Shown here: piece after piece, positions 20,990 through 32,335 of the stretch
Layout: every line of letters begins with the position of its first letter
Position numbering within the stretch: position 1 is the stretch's first letter
Assembly: GCF_040369795.1 (NCBI RefSeq)
Contig: NZ_AP028955.1
Location: 310,001-374,000 of the forward strand
Origin: Spiroplasma_E ixodetis_B
GTDB lineage: Bacteria; Bacillota_I; Bacilli_A; Mycoplasmatales; VBWQ01
Length of the DNA stretch: 64,000 nucleotides
Direction of reading: 5' to 3'
Translations under genes and position numbers: made by a program
The notes under the pieces: model-generated
The model's database searches: none
Seen by the model: only the letters and a program-made list of their open reading frames with translations
Told to the model about the DNA's origin: nothing

Positions 20990-21253
20990 TTTACTCATAT
21001 CTTGAAAAACAAAATCAATCGCTTTTTTAATATTTGGTCAATAATTTGGTAATATTTTTCTTATATTATGTTTTATATCAAATCAAAAATGTTCAATTTG
21101 ATTTAAATTAGGAGAATATGGTGGAAGAAATAATAGTTTGCGTCCAGTATTTTCAATTAATTGTTGTGTTAATTTAGATTTATGAAACGTTGCATTATCT
21201 AAAACTATAATTTGTCCACGCTTTAATACTGGAATTAGTATATTTTTTACATA
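20990..21253 (-). mobile_element. IS630 fragment, 3' end without terminal repeat
   Basis: Transposase C-terminal region on the minus strand. The outermost ~20 bases of the right end are missing at 20990, and the fragment is cut at 21253 by the next IS630. Confidence 0.8.
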
Positions 21254-21914
21254 TATCTAACTCAAGTAATGTTTACTCATAAATAATGCAAAATAATAAT
21301 ATGTAATTTAAACAGTTTTTGAATTTAAAAGTACAATTCAGCAATATTTAAAATATATTAGGAAGATTAAATTATGCCAAAACCATACAGTGAAGACTTA
21401 CGAAGAAAAGTAATAGAAGCCTATGAAAGTAAAAACATGAAAATTAAAGAAATTTGTAAAGTGTTCAATATTACTAGAAAGACTTTTTTCTTATGAAGAA
21501 AAAGAAAAAAAGAAACTGGGCATATAAAACCAATTTTGAATTATAAAAAAGGACATAGCCACAAAATAAAGGATTTAGATGGATTAAAAAAATTATTTAG
21601 CGCAAAATAAAGATGTTACAGTTCAAAAAGTAATTGAAAAATTTGGTGATATGACTAAAGAAACAGTTTATAACTATTTCAAAAAAATAAATTATACATA
21701 TAAAAAAACTTTTCTATATGAATAAAGAGATAAAAATAAACAAGAAGATTTTTTAAAAGAAATAGCTAAAATAATGAATGAAGATTTAGTATTATATATT
21801 GATGAATCTGGAATTGATGATAATGAATTTTATAAATATGGTTGATCTGAAAAAGGTAAAAGATTATTTGATAATAAACCCGCATATAAAATAAAAAGAA
21901 TGAGTATAATTTAA
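21254..21914 (+). mobile_element. IS630 fragment, 5' two thirds, broken ORF
   Basis: Starts with a diverged terminal repeat (TATCTAACTCAAGTAATG) and runs to the SIIG... part of the transposase. The ORF from 21374 is broken by an extra A near 21590, a TAA at 21723 and other changes. Replaced at 21915 by IS256 sequence. Confidence 0.8.
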
Positions 21915-21917
21915 TGA

Positions 21918-22516
21918 GGATTTTTAAAAATCTGTGTATCTTTTTACAAAGTTACTAGTTTAGATTAATTATATCTTCAAATTTTATCATAAAATGAGCA
22001 ATTGCTGTATTTCAATTTTGAATGGGAAGTGTTCATTTTTTTGTTATATTTTCAATTGCTAAGTAAAATATTTTAAAAACTGCCATATCATTTGGAAAAA
22101 CTTTTTTATTTCTAATAACTTTTCGTAATTGACTATTAACAGATTCAATAGCATTTGTTGTATAAATCACTCTTTTGATTTCTGCAGGATAACTAATAAA
22201 AACCATTAAATTATCTCAATTTTTATATCATGATTTAGCAATTTGAGGATATTGTTTATTTCATTTACTTTCAAAAGATTCTAAAGCTTGCATTGCTTGT
22301 TCTTCACTACATGCACTATAAATTGGTTTTAAATCTGTAACTAGTGATTTTCTATGTTTGTATGAAACATATTTTAAGCTATTTCTAATTTGATGAACTA
22401 TGCATAATTGATGTTCGGTTTTAGGATAAACTGATTGTATTGCTTCTGACATTCCTGTTAAATTGTCGCTACAAGCAATAAGAATATCATTTAAGCCTCG
22501 ATTTTTCATTTCTGTG
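21918..22516 (-). mobile_element. IS256 fragment, 3' half
   Basis: Begins at the 3' terminal region (TTTTTAAAAATCTGTG) and covers the transposase C-terminal half up to FTEMKNRG. It stops abruptly at 22516 where another IS256, in the other orientation, starts. Confidence 0.85.
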
Positions 22517-24900
22517 GGTAATGTTTAGTAATCTGTGTAACTTACAAAAATAACTATGTTTAATTAATTCTAGTAAATAAAATTAAATAACTAGAAAGAG
22601 TGAGTTACGTATGTCTAAAAAACAAAATATTAATAATAATGATCCAATATCAAAAGCAGTAGATTTATTATTAGAAAATACTGAAGATTTAACAACAGTT
22701 TTTAAAGAAGGAGGTTTATATAAAGAATTAACAAAAAGATTAGTTGAAAAAATGTTGAATTATGAAATGCAAAATTATTTAGGATATTAAAAAAAATCAA
22801 CATAATAATAGTGAAAATGCTCGCAATGGTATAAATTCAAAAAAATTAATAACTCAACAAGGTAAAATTGAGATTAATGTACCACGAGATCGTAATAGTA
22901 ATTTTGAGCCAGTAATAGTTGCAAAAAGACAAAGAAGATTTGATGGTTTTGATCAACAAGTTCTTTCATTATATGTCAAAGGCATGACTTTATCAGATAT
23001 TAGAATGCAGTTACAAGAGTTATATCATGGCGCTGATATTAGTGAAAGTGTTATTAGTCAAATTACTGATGATGTTATTGATGATGTTAAAGCATGACAA
23101 AATCGGCCATTAGAAAGTTTTTATCCGATTGTTTATTTTGATTGTATAGTAGTTAAAGTACGACAAGATAAACGCATTATTAACAAATCAGTTTATATAG
23201 CACTAGGAGTTGATTTAGAAGGTAAAAAAGATGTTTTAGGTTTATGAATTAGTGAAAATGAAGGTTCTAAGTTTTGATTATCTAATTTCACAGAAATGAA
23301 AAATCGAGGCTTAAATGATATTCTTATTGCTTGTAGTGACAATTTATAGCTAACTAAAGTAATGTTTACTCATAAATAATGTAAAATAATAATATGTAAT
23401 TTAAACAGTTTTTGAATTTAAAAGTACAATTCAGCAATATTTAAAATAGATTAGGAATATTAAATTATGCCAAAACCATAAAGTGAAGACTTACGAAGAA
23501 AAGCAATAGAAGCCTATGAAAGTAAAAACATGAAAATTAAAGAAATTTGTAAAGTGTTCAATATTACTAGAAAGACTTTATTCTTATGAAGAAAAAGAAA
23601 AAAAGAAACTGGGCATATAAAACCAATTTTGAATTATCAAAAAGGACATAGCCACAAAATAAAGGATTTAGATGAATTAAAAAATTATTTAGCGCAAAAT
23701 AAAGATGTTGCAGTCCAAAAAGTGATTGAAAAATTTGGTGATATGACTAAAGAAACAGTTTATAACTATTTCAAAAAACTAAATTATACATATAAAAAAA
23801 CTTTTCTATATGAACAAAGAGATAAAAACAAACAAGAAGATTTTTTAAAAGAAATAGCTAAAATAATGAATGAAGATTTAGTATATATTGATGAATCTGG
23901 AATTGATGATAATGAATTTTATAAATATGGTTGATCTGAAAAAGGTAAAAGATTATTTGATAATAAACCCGCATATAAAATAAAAAGAATGAGTATAATT
24001 GGTTCACTAAATAAAGGTAAATTAAAATCCCTATGAGCATTTGAAGGGCATTGCAACAGTAAAATTTTTGAATCATATGTAAAAAATATACTAATTCCAG
24101 TATTAAAGCGTGGACAAATTATAGTTTTAGATAATGCAACGTTTCATAAATCTAAATTAACACAACAATTAATTGAAAATGCTGGATGCAAACTATTATT
24201 TCTTCCGCCATATTCTCCTAATTTAAATCCAATTGAACATTTTTGATTTGCTATAAAACATAATATAAGAAAAATATTACCAAATTATTGGCCAAATATT
24301 AAAAAAGCGATTGATGTTGTTTTTCAAGATATGAGTAAACATTACTTTAGTTAGCTATAACAGGAATGTCAGAAGCAATACAATCAGTTTATCCTAAAAC
24401 CGAACATCAATTATGCATAGTTCATCAAATTAGAAATAGTTTAAAATATGTTTCATACAAACATAGAAAATCACTAGTTACAGATTTAAAACCAATTTAT
24501 AGTGCATGTAGTGAAGAACAAGCAATGCAAGCTTTAGAATCTTTTGAAAGTAAATGAAATAAACAATATCCTCAAATTGCTAAATCATGATATAAAAATT
24601 GAGGTAATTTAATGGTTTTTATTAGTTATCCTACAGAAATCAAAAGAGTGATTTATACAACAAATGCTATTGAATCTGTTAATAGTCAATTACGAAAAGT
24701 TATTAGAAATAAAAAAGTTTTTCCAAATGATATGGCAGTTTTTAAAATATTTTACTTAGCAATTTAAAATATAACAAAAAAATGAACACCGCCCATTCAA
24801 AATTGAAATACAGCAATTGCTCATTTTATGATAAAATTTGAAGATAGAATTAATCTAAACTAGTAACTTTGTAAAAAGATACACATATTTTTAAAAAGCC
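22517..24900 (+). mobile_element. IS256 element, full length, split by IS630
   Basis: Without the IS630 at 23347-24357 and its extra TA, the element is exactly 1371 bp with both ends. The transposase starts at 22611, but an added A after LGY (near 22787) shifts the frame, and the IS630 splits it in the SDNLTG region. Further lesions occur later, for example TAA in the AIENITKK region. It is not active. Confidence 0.88.
23347..24357 (+). mobile_element. IS630 element inserted in IS256
   Basis: A complete 1011-bp copy with TAGCTAAC ends and TA duplication (23345-23346 and 24358-24359). The host reads CAATTTAACAGG once the element is removed. The transposase ATG at 23467 meets TAA at codon 5 (Tyr codon mutated), but the rest of the frame is open. 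Confidence 0.9.
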
Positions 24901-24902
24901 TA

Positions 24903-25337
24903 TCAAAACCATCAAATCTTCTTTGTCTTTTTGCAACTATTACTGGCTCAAAATTACTATTAATATCTCGTGGTACATTAATCTCAATTTTACCTTGTTG
25001 GGTTATTAATTTTTTTGAATTTATACCATTACGAGCATTTTCACTAGTATTATGTTGATTTTTTTCATATCCTAAATAATTTTGCATTTCAGAATTCAAC
25101 ATTTTTTCAACTAATCTTTTTTTTAATTCTTTATATAAACCTCCCTCTTTAAAAACTGTTGTTAAATCTTCAGTATTTTCTAATAATAAATCTACTGCTT
25201 TTGATATTGCATCATTATTATTAATATTTTGTTTTTTAGACATACGTAACTCACTCTTTCTAGTTATTTAATTTTATTTACTAGAATTAATTAAACATAG
25301 TTATTTTTGTAAGTTACACAGATCACTAAACATTACC
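24903..25337 (-). mobile_element. IS256 fragment, 5' third
   Basis: Runs from RFDGFD in the transposase back to the start at 25243 and the 5' terminal repeat ending in ATTACC. About 350 bp that would connect it to the minus-strand piece at 21918-22516 are absent, so the two may be halves of one deleted copy. Confidence 0.8.
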
Positions 25338-25372
25338 TCCAATTGAACATTTTTGATTTGCTATAAAACATA

Positions 25373-26383
25373 TAGCTAACTAAAGTAATGTTTACTTATA
25401 AATAATGTAAAATAATAATATGTAATTTAAACAGTTTTTGAATTTAAAAGTACAATTCAGCAATATTTAAAATAGATTAGGAAGATTAAATTATGCCGAA
25501 ACCATACAGTGAAGACTTACGAAGAAAAGTAATAGAAGCCTATGAAAGTAAAAACATGAAAATTAAAGAAATTTGTAAAGTGTTCAATATTACTAGAAAG
25601 ACTTTATTCTTATGAAGAAAAAGAAAAAAAGAAACTGGGCATATAAAACCAATTTTGAATTATCAAAAAGGACATAGCCACAAAATAAATGATTTAGATG
25701 AATTAAAAAATTATTTAGCGCAAAATAAAGATGTTACAGTTCAAAAAGTAATTGAAAAATTTGGTGATATGACTAAAGAAACAGTTTATAACTATTTCAA
25801 AAAACTAAATTATACATATAAAAAAACTTTTCTATATGAACAAAGAGATAAAAACAAACAAGAATATTTTTTAAAAGAAATAGCTAAAATAATGAATGAA
25901 GATTTAGTATATATTGATGAATCTGGAATTGATGATAATGAATTTTATAAATATGGTTGATCTGAAAAAGGTAAAAGATTATTTGATAATAAACCCGCAT
26001 ATAAAATAAAAAGAATGAGTATAATTAGTTCGCTAAATAAAGGTAAATTAAAAGCCCTATGAGCATTTGAAGGACATTGCAACAGTAAAATTTTTGAATC
26101 ATATGTAAAAAATATACTAATTGCAGTATTAAAGCGTGGACAAATTATAGTTTTAGATAATGCAACGTTTCATAAATCTAAATTAACACAACAATTAATT
26201 GAAAATGCTGGATGCAAACTATTATTTCTTCCGCCATATTCTCTTAATTTAAATCCAATTGAACATTTTTGATTTGCTATAAAACATAATATAAGAAAAA
26301 TATTACCAAATTATTGACCAAATATTAAAAAAGCGATTGATTTTGTTTTTCAAGATATGAGTAAACATTACTTTAGTTATCTA
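25373..26383 (+). mobile_element. IS630 element inserted in IS630
   Basis: Full 1011-bp copy flanked by TA duplications (25371-25372 and 26384-26385). The disrupted host sequence rejoins as AAAACATAATATAAG. Confidence 0.9.
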
Positions 26384-26386
26384 TAA
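25493..26386 (+). CDS. IS630-family transposase, intact
   Basis: A 297-residue DDE transposase with no frame break (TGA as Trp). It has the helix-turn-helix N-terminus EDLRRKVIEAYESKNMKIKE, catalytic Asp in YIDESGIDD, catalytic Asp in IIVLDNATFHKS and Glu in NPIEHFWFAIKH. The ATG follows TTAGGAAGATTAAATT. The C-terminus (DMSKHYFSYL) is encoded by the right terminal repeat and the stop comes from the TA duplication. A candidate active source of the other copies. Confidence 0.9.
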
Positions 26387-26476
26387 TATAAGAAAAATAT
26401 TACCAAATTATTGACCAAATATTAAAAAAGCTATTGATTTTGTTTTTCAAGATATGAGTAAACATTACTTTAGTTA

Positions 26477-28877
26477 GTTATATTTTCAATTGCTAAGTAA
26501 AATATTTTAAAAACTGCCATATCATTTGGAAAAACTTTTTTATTTCTAATAACTTTTCGTAATTGACTATTAACAGATTCGATAGCATTTTTTGTATAAA
26601 TCACTCTTTTGATTTCTGCAGGATAACTAATAAAAACCATTAAATTATCTCAATTTTTATATCATGATTTAGTAATTTGAGGATATTTTTTATTTCATTT
26701 ACTTTCAAAAGATTCTAAAGCCTGCATTGCTTGTTATTCACTACATGCACTATAAATTGGTTTTAAATCTGTAACTAGCGATTTTCTATGTTTGTATGAA
26801 ACATATTTTAAACTATTTCTAATTTGATGAACTATGCATAATTGATGTTTGGTTTTAGGATAAACTGATTGTATTGCTTCTGACATTCCTGTTAAATTGT
26901 CACTACAAGCAATAATAATATCATTTAAGCCTCGATTTTTCATTTCTGTGAAATTAGATAATCAAAACTTAGAACCTTCATTTTCACTAATTCATAAACC
27001 TAAAATATCTTTTTTACCTTCTAAATCAACTCCTAGTGCTATATAAACTGATTTGTTAATAATGAGTTTATCTTGTCGTACTTTAACTACTATACAATCA
27101 AAATAAACAATCGGATAAACACTTTCTAATGGCCGATTTTGTCATGCTTTAACATCATCAATAACATCATCAGTAATTTGACTAATAACACTTTCACTAA
27201 TATCAGCACCATGATATAACTCTTGTAACTGCATTCTAATATCTGATAAAGTCATGCCTTTGGCATATAATGAAAGAACTTGTTGATCAAAACCATCAAA
27301 TCTTCTTTGTCTTTTTGCAACTATTACTGGTTCAAAATTACTATTACGATCTCGTGGTACATTAATCTCAATTTTGCCTTGTTGGGTTATTAATTTTTTT
27401 GAATTTATACCATTGCGAGCATTATCAATATTATTATGTTGATTTTTTTTCATATCCTAAATAATTTTGCATTTCAGAATTCAACATTTTTTCAACTAAT
27501 CTTTTTGTTAATTCTTTATATAAACCTCCCTCTTTAAAAACTGTTGTTAAATCTTCAGTATTTTCTAGTAATAAATCTACTGCTTTTTATATTGGATCAT
27601 TATTATTAATATTTTGTTTTTTAGACATACGTAACTCACTCTTTCTAGTTATTTAATTTTATTTACTAGAATTAATTAAACATAAGACATATTCCGTAAA
27701 TAAATTTAATCAATTGTCAATAATAATATTTATAAATTTTTTATTGTTAATAATTATAGAAGTTAATATTTTTAAAAAAATACTTTAAAAATAAATTTAT
27801 ATTTCAAACACAAAAATTGTTAATATTATTTTTATATTAACTTGATAAAAATTTAAATTTTTAAAAAAATATTTTTAATATTTTTTTATTTTAATGGTTT
27901 TGTTTTATTAAAAATTTCACAAAGTAAGTTAAATCTTAAGTACATAAGTCTAAATATACTTTTTCTACATTTATTTATTAAAATTTTGAATCTTTTTAAT
28001 CAAGCAAAAACATGTTCAACTTTAATTCTAATTTTTGAAATAATTTTATTGTAGATTTTTTCTTGTTTAGTTAATTTTTTATTTTTAGTTTTTTTAATTG
28101 GTAATATAGTATTTTTATAAATATTTTGTATTCCTTGATATCCCAAATCACCAATAATTATTGTTTTTTCTGAAAATTAAAGATTTGAATTTTTTAATAT
28201 TTGAAAATCATGTACTTTTCCATTATCAGCAAAAATATCAAAAATTTTTTTATTAAAAAAGTCATATATAATTTTAAATTTTATAGAAAACATTCAACTT
28301 TTACCAGAAAAATATTCTAACTGTAGTTTTTTTTAGTTGGTCTTTCAATTTCAATTTCAGTTGAATCAATTAAATAAAATTGAAATTCATTTAAATCTTC
28401 TTGTTTTTTCTCAATTTTTGATTTATATTTTGTTTTTAAAAACTGATAATCTTTGTCATCACTAAGTTTATTTTCTACTCAAGTAATATTTCGAAAACAA
28501 CTTGATGCACTCATTTTATATTTAATAATCATTTGGAAAAAAGTATAATATTCTTTTCAGTATACTAAAGTCATCATCAAGCTTTCTTCAACTGAAAGTT
28601 TATATTTTCTAACTTTAGTTTTTTTTAAATTTTCTATTTCAATTAATTTTGTTAACATTTCATCAAAATGAAAACGTTTTATACCAAAATATCTACAAAA
28701 TTGTTCATTTTTTAATTTTTTTAAATTTTCAAAATTCATTTTTATCAACACCTTATTAATTTATTAATAAAGAAATTATAAAATAAATTTTAAATTATTA
28801 ATTGACTTTTAAAAAATTTATTTACGGAATATGTCTATAGTTATTTTTGTAAGTTACACAGATTACTAAACATTACC
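26477..28877 (-). mobile_element. IS256 element, 3' end missing, split by IS5
   Basis: The copy lacks its last ~130 bp at the 26480 junction, where TTATATTTTC could belong to either element. The transposase frame is broken (extra T near 27448, TAA/TAT changes). An IS5 is inserted in its promoter region (27685-28836), and the 5' terminal repeat resumes at 28837-28877. Confidence 0.85.
27685..28836 (-). mobile_element. IS5-family element, 1152 bp, in IS256
   Basis: Both AGACATATTCCG ends are present, with a 3-bp ATA duplication (27682-27684 and 28837-28839). OrfA reads from the minus strand near 28739. OrfB has a TAA in the NLEFSEK region (near 28180), so the copy is inactive. Confidence 0.9.
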
Positions 28878-29469
28878 AATTTTTCGTCTTGATAAATTAA
28901 TTTTCTTTTCTTTTAGAACAACTTTTAATCTTCTTGTTCCATAAGCTTCTTTATTTTCTTTAAAAGCACTAATAACAGCTTCATCATACATATTATTTTG
29001 AATTTTATCTTCTTTTTTCTTGAAATTAAAATAATATGTTGATTTAGAGATTTTTAAAAAACGACACATTGTACGAATTTTATATTTAACTTTATTTTTA
29101 GTAATAATTTCTATTTTCTGCCTATTATTAGTGCTGCTTGCTTTAAAATATCATTTTCCATTCGTAACTGTTTTAATTCTTTTCTTAATTTATCCAATTA
29201 ATACGTTTTCTTCAACAGAACGGTTATCTTTAGTTTTAAAACTGCCTGAATTAGTAAATTGCTTAATTCAATTATAAGTAGCTGCTCTTGTAACATTGTA
29301 CTCTTCAGCAAGACAAGACACTGACTTACCACTTTGATATAAAGCTACTATTTGTTTTTTAAATTCATCTGAATATGAGTTAATATTGGCCATAATTATA
29401 ATTCCTTTCTTTTAACTAATTTGTTCACTTGTCTACGTAATTAGTGTCCAATAAATTGTAACCCATCCA
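28878..29469 (-). mobile_element. IS3-family (IS150-like) element, 5' half
   Basis: Carries the left end (TGGATGGGTTACA...TTGGACACTAATTACG), OrfA from ATG 29393 (MANINSYSDEFKKQIVALYQ, a helix-turn-helix protein) and the N-terminal part of OrfB (MCRFLKISKSTYYF). The integrase core is missing, cut by the IS256 at 28877. Confidence 0.85.
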
Positions 29470-29616
29470 GAACCTAATAATCCTGACTTGCAAACAAGAA
29501 TTAATCAAATTTTAGAAAATGGTCCAATAAGACAACAAAATTTTATCGATGCAGCAAATCAAGAACATATTCCTAATAATAGTAATGGTTCAAATAGTTT
29601 TCTTAATGCTATATAA
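29470..29616 (+). pseudogene. C-terminal fragment of an unrecognised gene
   Basis: An open frame of 48 codons (EPNNPDLQTRINQILENGPI, then IDAANQEH, NNSNGSNSFLNAI) continues straight out of the IS3 end and stops at 29614-29616, followed by a strong terminator. The polar, Asn/Gln-rich sequence with a defined stop and terminator looks like a real gene's tail. The 5' part has been removed by IS3. No family recognised. Confidence 0.55.
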
Positions 29617-29654
29617 TATGAACTTATATTAAGATCATTATTTATAGAGAACAT

Positions 29655-29684
29655 GTAAAAGTTACCCCAAAGGGTAACTTTTAC
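29655..29684. terminator. Bidirectional terminator
   Basis: Perfect 13-bp stem GTAAAAGTTACCC / GGGTAACTTTTAC with a 4-base loop. It lies between the plus-strand gene remnant and the convergent minus-strand gene, whose stop codon is inside the stem. Confidence 0.85.
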
Positions 29685-30025
29685 AATATTTTATTTTTTA
29701 TTAAATCAATAGTATTTTCTACTTGTTTATTATTAATTTCTTTTTTATTTTTTATCTTAATAAATCGATAAGTACTAACGATTAAAAAGCTTATATAAAT
29801 TAAATAAGATATCGTTAGTACTGATATTAGTAAAATATTGTCATAATAATTTTTAGTAAAAAATGAAAATACGTTACTAAAAATTAAAGGAATTATAGCT
29901 ATTCATAAAATTAAATATTTCTTTTTATTTTTTTTATTAATTCCTAATCAACCAATAGCTGTTATGATAAAAGCTATTACAAAAGTAATACTAACTATTT
30001 TTTCAGAAATTTCATTTTTAATCAT
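29681..30025 (-). CDS. Hypothetical membrane protein
   Basis: A 114-residue protein with three hydrophobic segments: about 10-27 (IVSITFVIAFIITAIGWL), 37-55 (LILWIAIIPLIFSNVFSF) and 63-85 (ILLISVLTISYLIYISFLIV). The tail is charged (KIKNKKEINNKQVEN). AGAAAGG lies upstream of the ATG, and the gene ends in a shared terminator. No family is recognised. Upstream (30056-30218) I see only AT-rich sequence. Confidence 0.65.
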
Positions 30026-30218
30026 TTTTATTTTTCCTTTCTTCATCTATAATTAACATTATATCATTTTATTTAATTGACATAGTAGTAGGAGAAAAAT
30101 TAATTGTTAGTTTTGTTTTAAGGAAATTTATTGATAGATAATTAATTTATATTTTATTTTTTCAAAAACAAAAAAATGATAAATGCTTTTATTGATATTT
30201 ATCATCTAAAAAATAAAG

Positions 30219-30792
30219 GAAATTATCCCCACATGTACTAGTGTGGAGGAAAAAATGAATTTAAATAATTTTTCAATAGCATATTTCAAAATGAAAACGA
30301 TTGTTTGAAATATATAGCGAAGTTGAAAGTAATGAAATGTATCTTTCACATGCAGGTTTTATTCAACAAGGAAGATCCTTGTTGAATAAAACCTTGATTG
30401 TTGGAGTTTATGAGAAAACCAGCAACAAACTAATTGTGAAAGTATTGAAAAAAGCAGATGAGAAAAACCTTTTATGATTTGCATTGAAACACATTTCTAC
30501 TGGGTGTTGTCTATTTACGGATTCTTGGAAGGGATATGTAATTTTCAAAAACTTCTATCACAAACATGAAATCGTAAATCATGAAGTTGGGTATGCGTCA
30601 TCAACAGGTGTAAACACAAACCAGATTGAATCTTCATGAAAACACATCCGACGAACTTTCCGAAAACACATAAAAGTTTCAAAACACAATATTCATTTAT
30701 ATGCAAAAGAAGCTGCATATAAATTCAATAAGATACCTAGTTTTGAAACTATAATTTTGTGTTTGATTTAGATACATGTGGGGATAATTTCC
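30219..30792 (+). mobile_element. IS1595-family element with internal deletion
   Basis: Both ends (GGAAATTATCCCCACATGTA and its inverse) are present, but about 300 bp are missing. The sequence jumps from GAAAGTAATGAAATGTATC, just before the zinc finger, to CTTTCACATG after the first catalytic region. The two break points share ATGAAATGTATC, so deletion between 12-bp direct repeats is likely. The zinc finger and first Asp are lost. Confidence 0.85.
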
Positions 30793-30854
30793 TAGATAGG
30801 CTTTTATCTCCATTTATGTGATAAAATTTAAAAATAGTACATAGAGGGATAAAA
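30793..30854. repeat. 62-bp repeat next to IS1595, copy 1
   Basis: Sequence from TAGATAGGCTTTTATCTCC to AGGGATAAAA, nearly identical at 39195-39256 and 42230-42291, each time abutting the same IS1595 end. It has inverted termini (GGCTTTTATC / GGATAAAAG). Confidence 0.75.
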
Positions 30855-30857
30855 GGG

Positions 30858-30935
30858 GACTTTCCTAAAAACTGTGTTTTTTAAATAAATTTTAGTTGTA
30901 AAATCACTAAGTTACACAGATTACTAAACATTACC
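30858..30935. repeat. 78-bp MITE-like repeat, copy 1
   Basis: Identical to 47464-47541. One end (AAGTTACACAGATTACTAAA then CATTACC) matches the IS256 terminal repeat. The other (GACTTTCCTAAAAACTGTGT) is a diverged inverse. No coding capacity. It is probably a miniature element mobilised by the IS256 transposase. Confidence 0.75.
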
Positions 30936-30948
30936 GATAAACCAAAAT

Positions 30949-30977
30949 AAATCTGTTATCAGTTGATAACAGATTTT
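30949..30977 (-). terminator. Terminator of rpsD
   Basis: AATCTGTTATCA / TGATAACAGATTTT stem, 17 bases past the rpsD stop, with T-rich sequence following on the minus strand. Confidence 0.85.
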
Positions 30978-30993
30978 AAATTAATTATTAATT

Positions 30994-31605
30994 TTAAGCA
31001 CGTCCATATGATTCAACAACTAATGCTTCATTAATATCAGTATTTAGTTCGTCACGTAGTGGATGACGTACATATGTACCAATAAATGTTTTTTTATTGA
31101 ATTCAATAAATGGTAATGTTGAAGCGTTAGCGCTTAATGCTTCAACAATTTTTGCATTTTTTTGTGCTTTTTCAGTAATAGTAATTTTATCTCCTATTTT
31201 AACACGATATGAAGGAATATTAACTTTTTTACCATTAACTAAAACATGACCATGATTTACTAATTGACGAGCGCCTTTTCTTGTTAAAGATAAACCTAAA
31301 CGAAAAAAAATATTATCTAATCTTGATTCTAAGAATACCAACAAGTTAGTACCAGTAACGCCATGAGTTTTTTTTGATTCATCAAATAAATTTTTCATTT
31401 GACGAGCATTTAAACCATAAGTGAAACGAATTTTTTGTTTTTCTTGTAATTGTAATCCATAGTTAGAAAGTTTAATTCTTTTTTGACCGTGTTGTCCAGG
31501 AGCGAATGTTCGCTTTTTTCCCTTTGCAAATTCTTTACCAGATTCAAGAATTGAGAAGTTTAATCTTCTTGATTTTCTAAAAACTGGACCAGTATATCTT
31601 GACAT
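30994..31605 (-). CDS. rpsD: 30S ribosomal protein S4
   Basis: A 203-residue primary 16S rRNA-binding protein of the small subunit. The start MSRYTGPVFRKSRRLNFSIL at 31605 follows a strong AAGGAGG; an upstream in-frame ATG at 31692 lies in the leader and is not used. The S4 domain (LDNIFFRLGLSLTRKGARQL, then VNHGHVLVNGKKVNIPSYRV) is intact. The N-terminal zinc-type cysteines are absent, as in other Cys-free S4 forms. Single-gene unit with its own promoter and terminator. Confidence 0.97.
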   Translation of the reverse strand: MSRYTGPVFRKSRRLNFSILESGKEFAKGKKRTFAPGQHGQKRIKLSNYGLQLQEKQKIRFTYGLNARQMKNLFDESKKTHGVTGTNLLVFLESRLDNIFFRLGLSLTRKGARQLVNHGHVLVNGKKVNIPSYRVKIGDKITITEKAQKNAKIVEALSANASTLPFIEFNKKTFIGTYVRHPLRDELNTDINEALVVESYGRA

Positions 31606-31797
31606 AATAAAAACCTCCTTGGAATGTACACAAACACAAAGAGACTTTAATAAGTTCTCATTAAGATAGTTTACAATTCGCCAGAACAGCACTGGTTACT
31701 ATTAAGATTAATAGAAAATTCTACTAATAAAAAGAATAATCTTTGAGGGTAAACTATTTGCAACTTAATAATACTTATTTGCTGCTTTCGTGAATGC
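31606..31797 (-). other. Long 5' leader of rpsD
   Basis: About 190 untranslated bases lie between the promoter and the S4 start. In Firmicutes S4 represses its own mRNA by binding a leader structure, so this region is a candidate autoregulatory leader (inference from position and length). Confidence 0.5.
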
Positions 31798-31803
31798 TTG
31801 TTA

Positions 31804-31832
31804 ATTATAGGATAAGTAATGTTATTTGTCAA
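31804..31832 (-). promoter_or_regulatory. Promoter of rpsD
   Basis: TTGACA, 17 bases, TATAAT on the minus strand: a full sigma-A consensus, the best promoter in the window. Confidence 0.9.
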
Positions 31833-31940
31833 ATATTATTTTTTCATTTTTACAATTAAATATCATTAAATTTTAGTTATTATTTTTTTTAAAAAATAAT
31901 TTAAATTTATATAATAAAATTTAGTATTTAACTTAAAAAG

Positions 31941-32192
31941 TTAGTTATTGAATTTTGGCATTTTTTTGATATCAGTTATTCCTGGATTCCAGAAAAAATC
32001 AATATATTCTATTACTTTTTCTACTCTTCAAACTGAAATATCTTGATTAAATTTTTTTGCATCATAGAACATAAAATTCATATCTTTTACATTAGAAGTA
32101 TCTCAATCTGAAAGATCTTGATTAAATTTTTCGGCACCAGCAAACATACTACGCATGTCTATTACTTTTTCTACATTTCATTTCGAAAGATC
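31941..32192 (-). pseudogene. DUF285 protein, C-terminal fragment
   Basis: The open frame reads DLSKWNVEKVIDMRSMFAGA, EKFNQDLSDWDTSNVKDMNF, then FNQDISVWRVEKVIEY and ends PKFNN. This is three units of the ~25-residue Mollicute DUF285 repeat (FNQDLSxWDTSNVKDMxxMF). Trp codons are TGA. The 5' part is removed by the IS3 at 32193. The complete protein would be a surface or secreted repeat protein. A 5' fragment of a related gene survives at 464-743, but they need not be the same gene. Confidence 0.8.
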
Positions 32193-32335
32193 TGGATGGG
32201 TTACACTTTATTGGACACTAATTACGTAGACAAGTGAACAAATTAGTTAAAAGAAAGGAATTATAATTATGGCCAATATTAACTCATATTCAGATGAATT
32301 TAAAAAACAAATAGTAGCTTTATATCAAAGTGGTG

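Larger units (their letters stand above)
25338..26480 (+). mobile_element. IS630 3' fragment hosting another IS630
   Basis: The remnant (25338-25372 plus 26386-26480) encodes NPIEHFWFAIKH and the transposase end. A complete IS630 is inserted in its ACATAATA site. The upstream part has been removed at the junction with IS256 (25337). Confidence 0.85.

Noticed and set aside
20990..29469. CRISPR-like repetition from many near-identical short ends
   Set aside because: The repeated pieces are IS terminal repeats at irregular spacing; no direct-repeat/spacer array or cas gene is present.
31606..31692. Longer start for rpsD adding 29 residues
   Set aside because: S4 proteins begin MSRYTGP, and AAGGAGG lies directly before 31605. 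The upstream part is leader.
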